The position numbers were made by a program, and so were the translations under genes. This document shows, one piece after another, positions 16,601 to 24,730 of a DNA stretch of 30,006 nt. The notes under the pieces were generated by a model. It ran no database searches. It was not told the DNA's origin and worked only from the letters and a program-made list of their open reading frames with translations. The DNA is from Lachnospiraceae bacterium UBA7109 (GTDB taxonomy: Bacteria > Bacillota > Clostridia > Lachnospirales > Lachnospiraceae), in assembly GCA_002492335.1 (NCBI GenBank), contig DKYD01000027.1, positions 666 to 30,671 on the forward strand, read 5' to 3'. Numbering within the stretch: the first letter of the stretch is position 1; the number at the start of each line of letters is the position of its first letter.

Positions 16601-18816
16601 CTGACAGAAAATACATCTGTCGATTCACCTGTCAGTGGAATCCTCTTCCAAAATCCTTTTCGTTTATCCGGCTCTCCATAGACATGCAGCGATTTTTGGC
16701 CATACTTGTGCTCTGATCCATTTAACCCGTCCGTACCGGACGTCGTATTAGTAAGGATACTGGTAAACGTATCCGGTTCTTTGGAAGAACCATCTTTTAC
16801 CCTTTCAAAGCTTCCATTTTCCATCAGGTTGAATGGATTCGCAACTTCCCCGTCTTCCAGCTGGAAACAGGTCATCCATCCGGTTCCCGATGCATCAAAG
16901 ATTCCTCCGATGATCCATACGCTTGCGTATTCATCTGTCACTGTAAATGTAACGCTGTCCCTCTGCCAACCATGATCGATATTCTGGTCGGTTGCCGCCG
17001 TGATACCTGCCGAACTGTTCAGATCCGTCAGCGTACCGTCTGCCTTACTTCCCAGTACATTGATACACATCCTGCCTCCGGAAATACTGGATACCTTCAT
17101 ATAAGCAGATGCTGTATAAGTACCCGGGGTTAGTACTGCCTGCTGGCTTACCCCGGAAGCCCCTGCACTTTGCGACGTCCTTGTTACCTTTACCGATTTA
17201 TCACCGATATATCCAACTCCTGAGACTCTCTGCACCTGGCTTGCGTCTGCAGAATAGATGTTCCACCCTGCCAGATATTCTTCAAATCTTGTATTCTTCA
17301 GATAATTCCGGATTGGCTTCATTGTAGAACCCATGCGGCTTAACCGGTTATTCTTCTGTCCTTCTTTATAATAACCATAACTTGATGCATTTCCATCCTG
17401 ATCGCAGATGCAGACCGGGCGTCCGTTTGTATCAAACTGATATGTATAGACCCGGTTATCTTTTCTTGCCGCCTCTGTGCCTTCCAGTATCCCATCCAGT
17501 CCCGGCTCTTCAAATACTGTCATATTTCCTTCTTTATAAGTAATCTTTACTTCCTGTCCGTTCTGGCTTCCTTTGCTCTCCTGCATACGCACGACACGTT
17601 TGATCCCGCAGACGTCACCATATTCATAATACATCTGGTAAGTATCCGGCGCTTTTACATACATGAGCAGATGTGTATTGCTACCATTTCCGTATCCGTA
17701 ACGGCTCTCTTTATTATCCGGATAGACGATCGATTTCAGGTCATACTGGTCATACGTATATTTTATGAGCCTTCCTGCATCATCCTCGATACTTTCAAGC
17801 CTGCCGTCATCTGCATAATTTAAAGTAAACGACGCCTGTCCTGGATCTGTGATCTTTGACAGATATACTCCGTAAATATCATTTTCATAGGTATAAGTGA
17901 TCGTATTTCCATTTGGATCAATTTCCTTTGTAAGATAACCATCCTTGTGGAATACCATCTGCTCCTTTCCCTTTGTCTCTATGATCCGGTACAGATTATC
18001 ATCCGCAGATGATTCCTGTGTAATGACAAGTCCCAGACCATCTTCATCCTTTAACTTATTTCCATCTTCTGTATCCTTATAAAAATAATGGTTTGTTCCA
18101 TCCTCATCCGTATACACATATGGGAATTCCTGGATTCCGGAGTTACGCAGTTCCTTCTGGGCGCTTAATCTCCAGCCATATCCCATACGTCTCCAGCTAT
18201 CTTTATCTGCCGCATTATACACATGGGAGAGGCTGACCGGAAAACGGTTCCCCCGTGTTGCCGCATCCGGGTGTACCACCACCAGATTCCCATTAAAATC
18301 ATTGACATAACACGATCCTGCCCTTCCTACAGACTGCTCATGATAACTGTAATAATCTTCCAGTCCTTTTGCATCCCGATAATAAACTATACAGGATGGA
18401 TACATCTCTGTTGTAATTTCATTTTGTACCGGATGGTCAGCTGAAACAAAGCTTGCATCTGCCCGGGCGCTCTCATCATGCATTTTCAGACAGATCCCCA
18501 GGTTATTTCCTGCATACCATTTGTGCATCAGTTTTGTAACGTTAAAGAGCTTTGGTGTAATATATCGTACTCCTGCGCTTACTACATTTTTAATTTCTGC
18601 AAAGTCAAGGATCGTACTGCTGGTTGATGGCTGGCTGTTCCAGGTCACTGTTTTTTCATTCCACACCCCAGTCACTTCATGGGCGTCTGCGTAGAACTGA
18701 TTTACAGTTCCCGAAGAAAATCCGTACTGGTAAATGCACAGCCTTGCATCATAGACTACCGCTCCTGCCGGAATCTCCGGAAGGGTCTCCCCTTTTTTAC
18801 GATTTTCCGAAAAAAT
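13648..18816 (-). pseudogene. RHS/YD-repeat protein with DNRLRE, carbohydrate-binding-like and ricin-type lectin domains, truncated at both ends
   Basis: An uninterrupted frame of 1,722 codons; the first plausible start is GTG 18675 (1,675 residues). Numbered from there the parts are: partial DNRLRE domain (to ~75), RHS N-terminal region and YD repeats (~100-450), two jelly-roll carbohydrate-binding-like domains (~455-640, ~613-795), YD repeats (~795-870), two ricin-type beta-trefoil lectin domains (~877-1020, ~1020-1178; QKW and QKF motifs), many YD repeats (~1190-1600) and the RHS core ending RFYDPVTGRFVSADD (~1640-1655). RHS proteins are large secreted or cell-wall shells that carry C-terminal toxins. 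Here the core is followed by only ~20 unrelated residues, so the toxin tip is lost. At the other end the frame continues 47 codons upstream of GTG 18675 as DNRLRE sequence without a start codon, so signal peptide and promoter are missing. The intact middle suggests recent truncation. Confidence 0.85.
13667..13699. repeat. Short direct repeat at the RHS/ICE-scar junction
   Basis: AAAAATGTAG occurs at 13667-13676 and 13690-13699, a 23-bp period, exactly where the RHS homology ends. Repeated short motifs like this occur at the ends of IS21-family insertion sequences, so it may be a leftover IS end; no transposase gene is present. Confidence 0.4.
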
Positions 18817-18841
18817 TTATACGAAGTTTCCTATACAATAA

Positions 18842-18887
18842 AAACAGAGGGCGATGTGACTCAAATGAATCACATCGCCCTCTGTTT
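18842..18887 (-). terminator. Strong intrinsic terminator after the nitrite/sulfite reductase gene
   Basis: A perfect 18-bp inverted repeat, AAACAGAGGGCGATGTGA (18842-18859) against 18870-18887, with a 10-nt loop. On the minus strand it is followed by a T-rich run (TTATTGTA after TTT). It lies 60 nt past the reductase stop and only about 25 nt before the truncated RHS frame. Confidence 0.9.
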
Positions 18888-18927
18888 CGGACTATCTATT
18901 CCCGACAGCTGCTTATTTATTCGTAAG

Positions 18928-18946
18928 GTGACTCGAACAGAGTCAC
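18928..18946 (-). other. Small hairpin directly after the reductase stop codon
   Basis: GTGACTC (18928-18934) and GAGTCAC (18940-18946) form a 7-bp stem with a 5-nt loop, touching the stop codon at 18947. It shares the GTGACTC word with the loop side of the main terminator 40 nt further on. It may protect the mRNA 3' end or add to termination. Confidence 0.5.
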
Positions 18947-20476
18947 TTATTCTATATACGGCGCTGCTATCTCACGCAGCCTTCTTTCATTTCCTTCATA
19001 CCATGCATCAAAATCCATGCCGGATGTCTCAATTTCCGCTCCAAGCTCTTTTAGAAAAACAGGAATATCAGACTCCAGAATCGTTCCAAGCTGCTCTCCA
19101 AACTGCTCGGTTCCTTCTTCTTCCCGTCCATTTACAACAAGAACAAATGCTGGCTGCGCTTTGCCGTCCACGCGCTTCACACCTCCACGGAAGCCAATTC
19201 TTCCGATCTGATGAGTTCCGCAGGAGGAAGGACATCCGGATATATGAATCTGCGGCAGCACTCCGTCTGCATATCCCCATTCTTTTGACGCCTCTACCAG
19301 AGTCTTGAGTAAGTTCTGTGAATCACGCACACCTACCTGGCAAATCGACGCCCCAATACATGCAACAGAAGATTCAAATACACTCTGCGCACTGTCCTCC
19401 GTAATATCAAGAATTTTCTGTGCCTCTGCCCCTGTACAATTAATGATATATACTGTCTCATCCGGCGCAATCCGAAGCTCCACCTGTTCCATCGGAAGAA
19501 TTGCGTCATAAATCTCGCGGAATTTCTCCGGTGCAGGACATCCACCGATCGGATGATATTTTACTGCATACAAGCCCTCCTGCTTCTGCAAAACTGCACG
19601 GACATGCTGAACCGTTGAACCATCTCCGGTCTTGGTAACCGGTACTGCTTCTGCAGTAATATCCATGTTTTCCTCTCCCATTGCCTCTTTCAGCTTCTCA
19701 GCAAAACACTCTGCATATTTATCCCCCAGAACATCCTGCATATAACGGGTTCTTGCTTTGGCGCGGTTCTCATAATTACCATAGGTAGTAAACATCTTAA
19801 CCATGGCCTTAATATAGTAAAGAATCTTGCTTCCTTCAACACTCTCTGCGACACACACGCCCATCTTCGGATTATTTCCAAGACCACCGGCACTGTAAAC
19901 GTCAAACGTTCCATCCTCTTTCGCTACAAATCCCAGGTCTCTAAACGTTGCGTGGGTCACATTTGCAGGAGAATTAGAGAAACATACCTTTAATTTTCTT
20001 GGAAGCTTCACTGTTTTGATCAGCCCCATCAGATAATCCGCCGCTGCCATTGCATACGGATATACATCAAAATACTCTCCCTTTTCCACTCCTGTAAGCG
20101 GTGATACCATTACATTTCTCGGGAAATCTCCGCCGCCGCCTCTCGTTACAATTCCATAATCAAGAGCGGAAACTGCAAGCTCACATACTGCATCTGCATT
20201 CAGATTATGGAACTGAATCGTCTGACAGGTTGTAAAATGAACCTTATCAATCTTGTATTTCTCAATTCCTTTTACCACATACTCTAACTTATCTTTGCTT
20301 ACATGTCCGCCCGGAAGCCGGAGTCTTAGCATACTTGCCTTACCGCCTCTCTGTGCATAGCTCCCAAATCCACCGGAAAAACCTTTATACTGCGGCACCG
20401 GTACTTCCCCTGCATAAAACTGTCTTGTCACAGCTTCAAACTCCTCATAATCTTTTTTCCATTCCATCGCCTGCAT
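18947..20476 (-). CDS. Siroheme-dependent nitrite/sulfite reductase
   Basis: A 509-residue member of the nitrite/sulfite reductase family, which uses a [4Fe-4S] cluster coupled to siroheme for six-electron reduction of sulfite or nitrite. The cluster cysteines are visible: C373-x5-C379 (ACIGASICQVG) and C415-x3-C419 (SGCPSSCG). Two ferredoxin-like repeat halves are present, with substrate-pocket basic residues around LRLRLPGGHVSKDKL and ITRGGGGDFPRNV-like sequence (IVTRGGGGDFPRNV). ATG 20476 is chosen because AGGAGG lies 7 nt before it. It stands as a single gene with its own strong terminator. Whether sulfite or nitrite is the substrate cannot be decided by eye. Confidence 0.92.
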   Translation of the reverse strand: MQAMEWKKDYEEFEAVTRQFYAGEVPVPQYKGFSGGFGSYAQRGGKASMLRLRLPGGHVSKDKLEYVVKGIEKYKIDKVHFTTCQTIQFHNLNADAVCELAVSALDYGIVTRGGGGDFPRNVMVSPLTGVEKGEYFDVYPYAMAAADYLMGLIKTVKLPRKLKVCFSNSPANVTHATFRDLGFVAKEDGTFDVYSAGGLGNNPKMGVCVAESVEGSKILYYIKAMVKMFTTYGNYENRAKARTRYMQDVLGDKYAECFAEKLKEAMGEENMDITAEAVPVTKTGDGSTVQHVRAVLQKQEGLYAVKYHPIGGCPAPEKFREIYDAILPMEQVELRIAPDETVYIINCTGAEAQKILDITEDSAQSVFESSVACIGASICQVGVRDSQNLLKTLVEASKEWGYADGVLPQIHISGCPSSCGTHQIGRIGFRGGVKRVDGKAQPAFVLVVNGREEEGTEQFGEQLGTILESDIPVFLKELGAEIETSGMDFDAWYEGNERRLREIAAPYIE

Positions 20477-20575
20477 CTCTTTTCCTCCTTACCTTCGCGT
20501 TCCTTATCATAGAAAATATATTTTTATTTTAACATATTTTGATGGAAAATAGCACATAATTTCCTTACATTTACA

Positions 20576-20608
20576 ATTTATCCCGGGAAATTACCACCCG
20601 GGATAAAT
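20576..20608 (-). terminator. Inverted repeat after the 40-residue membrane protein gene
   Basis: Twelve-bp arms ATTTATCCCGGG-type (20576-20587 with 20597-20608) around a 9-nt loop, 15 nt past the stop at 20624. The following minus-strand tract (TTGTAAAT) is only weakly T-rich, so it is either a moderate terminator or an mRNA-end hairpin. Confidence 0.6.
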
Positions 20609-20623
20609 AAATCTCATATTGTG

Positions 20624-20746
20624 TTAAGCGTAAAAAAATCCTTTTACCGCCAAAGTAACAATAACTGTTACCGCAACAACAATCACCAGTGCAATGGTAC
20701 GTTCCTTCCAGGTCTTTTTTGGGGGTTCTGGCAATTTTTCCGGCAT
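20624..20746 (-). CDS. Single-span membrane miniprotein (40 residues)
   Basis: From ATG 20746, with AGGAGG 9 nt upstream, the frame gives a proline/lysine-rich head (MPEKLPEPPKKTWKERTI), one hydrophobic helix (ALVIVVAVTVIVTLAVKG) and a short FFYA end. Positive residues before the helix predict the N-terminus inside the cell. A hairpin follows the stop. An overlapping 61-codon frame in the same place lacks a properly spaced start and a sensible composition. I do not recognise a family. It lies between the YkgJ-type gene and the siroheme reductase on the same strand. Confidence 0.65.
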   Translation of the reverse strand: MPEKLPEPPKKTWKERTIALVIVVAVTVIVTLAVKGFFYA

Positions 20747-20802
20747 ATATCTCCACCTCCTGATTTAATTACTCACTTTAGCTTCCCCCAAAAACCCTGT
20801 TC

Positions 20803-21444
20803 TTATAACATACGCATCCGTTCTTCAAATTGTTTATAAAAATCAGCTTTCTCATAAGGCATCAAAAAGAACAGCTGTAAAATTTTAATATTTTCTCTCT
20901 TCTGTTCCTCCTCTGTAAGCTCCTGAAATCGCTCCTGGAATTCAGCAGTAAACCGATGCCATCTGCAGATATATGCCTCATATTTTGCAATCTGCGGGAT
21001 ATCAAGCCACTTTTCAATTTTTATCTTTGTCCGTTTTTCTTTCATGCATTCATGGGTTTGCAAAAAATAAGAAAACGTTCCAGCCTCATCATATACACGT
21101 CCGAGCGGAAATAGTCTGCAGATTCCCGGACGCACCGCATGGATCCTGCATCTGCCTGCTTCATTTAAAAATCCGCACGCATGATCCGGACCATCCATCT
21201 TAAGTTTCAATACAATAAGTCCATCCTCTATACCAAGTTCGATATACTTCTCCAGAAGATCTCCTGCCATGCACGCAAGCCCGGTTGTCAGCATATATAC
21301 ATCCCATGGATCTAATATCACGCTTTCCATGTCGTGACAACACGCGCTGCATCCCTCACAGTCTCCGCACCCCAGCTTCGCCATATCACCCCGGTGATAC
21401 TTCTTTCCATCCGACACTTCACTCAAATCCATCTGCCGCCGCAT
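20803..21444 (-). CDS. YkgJ family cysteine-cluster protein
   Basis: A 213-residue protein with the YkgJ/FliB-like metal-binding cysteine pattern: LGCGDCEGCSACCHDME (C26, C29, C32, C35, C36), then CGFLNEAGRCRIHAVRPGIC with further cysteines about 60 residues later. Such proteins are predicted to bind a zinc or iron-sulfur centre; their reaction is not known. ATG 21444 has AAGGAG upstream. It lies in a run of iron and redox genes on the same strand, just after the rubredoxin terminator. Confidence 0.88.
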   Translation of the reverse strand: MRRQMDLSEVSDGKKYHRGDMAKLGCGDCEGCSACCHDMESVILDPWDVYMLTTGLACMAGDLLEKYIELGIEDGLIVLKLKMDGPDHACGFLNEAGRCRIHAVRPGICRLFPLGRVYDEAGTFSYFLQTHECMKEKRTKIKIEKWLDIPQIAKYEAYICRWHRFTAEFQERFQELTEEEQKRENIKILQLFFLMPYEKADFYKQFEERMRML

Positions 21445-21487
21445 ACTTCTTCTCCTTTAAATTACTCTGTATCCCACAACAAAACAA

Positions 21488-21510
21488 AAGCCCCGGGATT
21501 TCCGGAGCTT
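21488..21510 (-). terminator. Intrinsic terminator after rubredoxin
   Basis: On the minus strand AAGCTCCGG pairs with CCGGGGCTT (9 bp with one G:U), 5-nt loop, followed by TTGTTTTGTT. It starts 8 nt past the rubredoxin stop. Confidence 0.8.
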
Positions 21511-21517
21511 CTGTATC

Positions 21518-21673
21518 TTATGCCTCTGAAAAGTCATCTTTTCCAACACCGCAGAGAGGACACTCAAAATCCTCCGGCAAATCTTCAAACTTTGTACCCG
21601 GCTCAATTCCATTTTCCGGATCGCCAAGTTCCTCGTCATAAATCCATCCACACACATCACATACATATTTCAT
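21518..21673 (-). CDS. Rubredoxin
   Basis: A 51-residue one-iron electron carrier. The two CxxC knuckles are C5-C8 (YVCDVCGWIYD) and C38-C41 (FECPLCGVGKDDF), and the intermediate GIEPGTKFEDLPEDF is typical. The ATG at 21673 is preceded by AAAGGAG. In anaerobes rubredoxin passes electrons to oxygen- and peroxide-reducing enzymes such as rubrerythrin and flavodiiron proteins. It lies 36 nt after the bacteriohemerythrin gene and is probably cotranscribed with it, ending at the terminator at 21488-21510. Confidence 0.97.
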   Translation of the reverse strand: MKYVCDVCGWIYDEELGDPENGIEPGTKFEDLPEDFECPLCGVGKDDFSEA

Positions 21674-21709
21674 AATCAATTTCTCCTTTATATACCAGAT
21701 TTCTATTTC

Positions 21710-22132
21710 CTAAATCATGTTCGGATCTGATTTCATATTAATATATGAAGCTACTGAACAGTCAAATCCTTTGATATGAACAAGCAGCCAGTCAAGCACA
21801 TTTTTCTTTACTGCATTTACAAATTCTTCTGTCGGTCCCTCGACCTCTTCAAGCATCTCATAAAGTTCCTTCACTGCCTGTTTAAATTCTGCATGTTTTT
21901 CCTTGTGTTCTGCAATCCCCGGATACTCTGCTTCTTCCTGAAGCTTCTCCTCTGCTGAAAAATGGTATTCCACATAGTCACTCAGGAAATCCAGCACTTT
22001 GATTGCTTCCAGCTTTCCTCTGTTCTGTTCGCAGCAGGTAATCAGCTTTGCAATCCGTTCAATCAATTCCTTATGCTGTGCATCAATCGTCTCATTTCCT
22101 GTTACCAGGCTCTCGTCAAATTCAATAGTCAT
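21710..22132 (-). CDS. Bacteriohemerythrin
   Basis: A 140-residue four-helix diiron protein that binds O2 reversibly. All ligands are visible: H20 (DAQHKELI), H57-x3-E61 (HFSAE), H76-x3-H80 (HKEKH) and H119-x4-D124 (HIKGFD). I use ATG 22132, with AGGGGA 9 nt upstream; an extension to a TTG at 22171 would run into the previous gene and adds nothing conserved. Likely roles in a strict anaerobe are oxygen sensing, scavenging or delivery. Lies between rubredoxin and the NifX/NifB-like gene. Confidence 0.95.
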   Translation of the reverse strand: MTIEFDESLVTGNETIDAQHKELIERIAKLITCCEQNRGKLEAIKVLDFLSDYVEYHFSAEEKLQEEAEYPGIAEHKEKHAEFKQAVKELYEMLEEVEGPTEEFVNAVKKNVLDWLLVHIKGFDCSVASYINMKSDPNMI

Positions 22133-22161
22133 ATCCTGATATCCCCTTTCTTCCTGTATTT

Positions 22162-22569
22162 TTAATGACAATGTCCGCCGCTGCCGGCGCAGCCATGCTT
22201 ATCTTCACCACACTGTCCATGTCCATCATGATGCTCATGATGGTTACAGTGCACGTCAGGATCATATGCCAGTTCCCCCGCAAGATAAGCTTTTACCGCA
22301 TCGTCTGCACTTCCCGACACTCCGCCAAAAAGACGGATACCAGCCTCAGATAATGCTGCCTGTGCTCCGCCTCCAATACCGCCACAGATAAGAACCTCTA
22401 CATTTGCATTCACAAGAAAACCGGCCAGAGCACCATGTCCCTGCCCATTGGTATCTGCAATCTGTTCTTCTGTAATCTGACCGTTCTCTACATCATAGAA
22501 TTTAAATTGTTCCGTATGTCCAAAATGCTGAAATATTTGTCCATCTTCATAAGTAACGGCAATTCTCAT
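22162..22569 (-). CDS. NifX/NifB-type (dinitrogenase Fe-Mo cofactor biosynthesis domain) protein with His/Cys-rich tail
   Basis: A 135-residue protein. Residues 1-105 carry the small NifX/NifB C-terminal fold: MRIAVTYEDGQIFQHFGHTE, VLICGGIGGGAQAALSEAGI, LFGGVSG. It is followed by a short tail packed with His and Cys (CNHHEHHDGHGQCGEDKHGC). The fold is known to carry metal-cluster precursors; the tail suggests metal binding or storage. ATG 22569 is chosen for its AAGGAG and the conserved start; an upstream in-frame extension overlaps the promoter. No nitrogenase genes are nearby, so a general iron-sulfur or metal role is more likely. Confidence 0.9.
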   Translation of the reverse strand: MRIAVTYEDGQIFQHFGHTEQFKFYDVENGQITEEQIADTNGQGHGALAGFLVNANVEVLICGGIGGGAQAALSEAGIRLFGGVSGSADDAVKAYLAGELAYDPDVHCNHHEHHDGHGQCGEDKHGCAGSGGHCH

Positions 22570-22605
22570 TTTCCTTACTCCTTTCTCCAGTCCAATATAT
22601 GAAGA

Positions 22606-22634
22606 AGTATACCACGATTCTCCGCCAAACACAA
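22606..22634 (-). promoter_or_regulatory. Promoter of the NifX-like / hemerythrin / rubredoxin transcript
   Basis: Minus-strand TTGTGT (22629-22634), 17-nt spacer, TATACT (22606-22611) with an extended -10 TGG. It is 37 nt before ATG 22569. The three genes downstream have short gaps and end at one terminator, so a single mRNA is likely. Confidence 0.6.
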
Positions 22635-22904
22635 CCCGCCGTCTTCCCCATTTTTCTCATTTTATCTTTACAGCTTTTCCCGGAATGCTATAATCTTTGT
22701 AAGCATTTTATTTCTAAAATCCTGATGACACCGGTCATTCTTCTATCTGTTTGCATCACGCAAATCTTATAAATTTTCAATGCTAAAACTCACAAAAAAG
22801 CAGAGAGGATTCTAAGAAAAGTACCATCTTACTGATACTGAATAAAGAAACCAATAAAATGAATAAATAAGTGAAAAATTTTTAACAATTTCTTTCGGAT
22901 TTTA
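22635..22904. other. Intergenic region between divergent nifX-like gene and pckA
   Basis: AT-rich spacer between the two divergent promoters. Apart from an AAAAATTTTT palindrome near 22875 and A/T tracts I see no gene, repeat or clear operator here. No catabolite-response element is recognisable by eye. Confidence 0.5.
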
Positions 22905-22932
22905 TTGATTTGATTATTTTATTATGTATAAT
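22905..22932 (+). promoter_or_regulatory. Promoter of pckA
   Basis: TTGATT (22905-22910), 16-nt spacer, perfect TATAAT (22927-22932), in an A/T-rich upstream context. The leader to the start codon at 23029 would be about 90 nt. Confidence 0.7.
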
Positions 22933-22953
22933 ATGATATGAGACTTTATAGAC

Positions 22954-22998
22954 ACCATTTCCTTTAAAAATGGTAGAATAAGGCCCTCCTTTTTGGGC
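22954..22998 (+). promoter_or_regulatory. Two small hairpins in the pckA leader
   Basis: ACCATTT/AAATGGT (22954-22960 with 22968-22974, 7-nt loop) and GCCC/GGGC (22983-22986 with 22995-22998). Neither is followed by a T-run, so they look like leader structure rather than a terminator. Confidence 0.35.
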
Positions 22999-23028
22999 AA
23001 ATATTAAAGAAAAGAGGTTTGATGTAAA

Positions 23029-24633
23029 TTGGCAGAGATTAATTTAAGCAAGTACGGTATTACAGGAACTACAGAAATCGTGCACAACCCTTCTTTTGAG
23101 ATGTTATTTGAAGAAGAAACAAAAGCAGATTTAGAGGGTTATGAAAAAGGACAGGTAAGTGAACTTGGCGCCGTTAACGTAATGACTGGTATTTATACAG
23201 GTCGTTCACCTAAAGATAAGTTCATTGTAATGGATGAGAACTCCAAAGATACTGTATGGTGGACTTCTGATGAATACAAGAATGACAACCACCCGGCTTC
23301 ACAGGAGGCATGGGACGCAGTAAAAGACATTGCGCTGAAAGAGCTTTCTAATAAGAGACTTTTTGTTGTAGATGCTTTCTGCGGCACGAACAAAGACACA
23401 CGTATGGCAATTCGTTTCATCGTTGAGGTTGCATGGCAGGCTCACTTTGTTAAGAATATGTTCATTCGTCCTACAGATGAAGAGCTTAAGGACTTCGAAC
23501 CGGATTTTGTTGTTTACAATGCTTCTAAAGCAAAAGTTGAAAACTACAAAGAATTAGGTTTGAATTCTGAGACAGCAGCAATGTTCAACATTACAACCCG
23601 TGAGCAGGTTATCGTTAACACATGGTACGGCGGAGAAATGAAAAAAGGTATGTTCTCTATGATGAACTACTATCTGCCGCTTAAAGGTATTGCTTCCATG
23701 CACTGTTCTGCAAATACAGATATGAATGGTGAAAACACAGCAATCTTCTTCGGTCTTTCCGGTACAGGTAAGACAACTCTGTCAACAGACCCGAAGCGTC
23801 TTCTTATTGGTGATGATGAGCACGGCTGGGATGACAACGGTGTATTTAACTTTGAAGGCGGATGCTATGCGAAGGTTATCAACCTTGACAAAGAGTCTGA
23901 GCCGGATATCTACAATGCGATCAAGCGCAACGCTCTTCTTGAGAACGTAACACTGGATGCAGAAGGTAAGATTGACTTTGCAGATAAGAGCGTAACAGAG
24001 AATACTCGTGTATCTTATCCGATCGATCATATTGAAAAAATTGTTCGTCCTGTTTCTGCAGCACCGGCAGCCAAGAATGTAATCTTCCTGTCCGCAGATG
24101 CTTTCGGAGTACTTCCTCCGGTATCTGTTCTTACGCCAGAGCAGACACAGTACTACTTCCTGTCAGGTTTCACAGCTAAACTTGCGGGTACAGAGCGTGG
24201 CATCACAGAGCCTACACCAACATTCTCCGCTTGCTTCGGACAGGCTTTCCTTGAGCTTCATCCGACAAAATATGCAGAGGAACTCGTTAAGAGAATGGAA
24301 ATGAGCGGTGCAAAGGCATATCTTGTTAATACAGGATGGAACGGTACAGGAAAACGTATCTCCATTAAGGATACCCGTGGTATCATTGATGCAATCCTGA
24401 ATGGTGACATCAAGAATGCACCGACAAAGAAGATTCCTTACTTCAACTTCGAAGTACCGACAGAGCTTCCGGGTGTAGATCCTGCAATTCTTGATCCTCG
24501 CGACACTTATGCAGATGCAGCTGAGTGGGAAGAGAAAGCAAAAGATCTTGCACAGAGATTCATTAAGAATTTTGCAAAATACGAGGGCAACGAGGCTGGA
24601 AAAGCTTTAGTTTCAGCTGGTCCTGAGTTATAA
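23029..24633 (+). CDS. pckA: Phosphoenolpyruvate carboxykinase (ATP)
   Basis: PEP carboxykinase interconverts oxaloacetate + ATP and PEP + CO2 + ADP. In gut anaerobes it often runs in the carboxylating direction during succinate/propionate metabolism. The 534-residue protein is full length for the ATP-dependent family: TGRSPKDKF near the substrate site, P-loop GLSGTGKTT at 242-250, then IGDDEHGWDDNGVFNFEGGC (metal/ATP site) and the NTGWNGTGKRI loop. The start is TTG 23029: the family N-terminus begins there and the only nearby ATG (23022) is immediately followed by a stop. AGAGG lies 11 nt upstream of the TTG. Codon use is biased in the way of highly expressed genes. Confidence 0.97.
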   Translation: MAEINLSKYGITGTTEIVHNPSFEMLFEEETKADLEGYEKGQVSELGAVNVMTGIYTGRSPKDKFIVMDENSKDTVWWTSDEYKNDNHPASQEAWDAVKDIALKELSNKRLFVVDAFCGTNKDTRMAIRFIVEVAWQAHFVKNMFIRPTDEELKDFEPDFVVYNASKAKVENYKELGLNSETAAMFNITTREQVIVNTWYGGEMKKGMFSMMNYYLPLKGIASMHCSANTDMNGENTAIFFGLSGTGKTTLSTDPKRLLIGDDEHGWDDNGVFNFEGGCYAKVINLDKESEPDIYNAIKRNALLENVTLDAEGKIDFADKSVTENTRVSYPIDHIEKIVRPVSAAPAAKNVIFLSADAFGVLPPVSVLTPEQTQYYFLSGFTAKLAGTERGITEPTPTFSACFGQAFLELHPTKYAEELVKRMEMSGAKAYLVNTGWNGTGKRISIKDTRGIIDAILNGDIKNAPTKKIPYFNFEVPTELPGVDPAILDPRDTYADAAEWEEKAKDLAQRFIKNFAKYEGNEAGKALVSAGPEL

Positions 24634-24680
24634 GATAAACCCAAGCCAACTCTCTTTCAAGAGAGGATAATAACTAAGAA

Positions 24681-24720
24681 AAGCCGGAGATGATAAGTAT
24701 TTCACCTCCGGCTTATTCTT
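24681..24720. terminator. Bidirectional terminator between pckA and the convergent gene
   Basis: AAGCCGGAG (24681-24689) pairs with CTCCGGCTT (24706-24714) around a 16-nt loop. T-rich sequence follows on the plus strand (ATTCTTTATTTT) and also on the minus strand (TTCTTAGTTATT), so it can serve both convergent genes. Confidence 0.85.
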
Positions 24721-24730
24721 TATTTTCAAA

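Noticed and set aside
20571..20756. 61-codon minus-strand frame
   Set aside because: It overlaps the 40-residue membrane protein in another phase, starts at a GTG within the ribosome-binding region, and runs through the downstream hairpin.
22162..22569. Nitrogen fixation function for the NifX-like gene
   Set aside because: No nifHDK, nifE/N or full nifB gene is in the window, and stand-alone proteins with this domain are common in non-fixing anaerobes.
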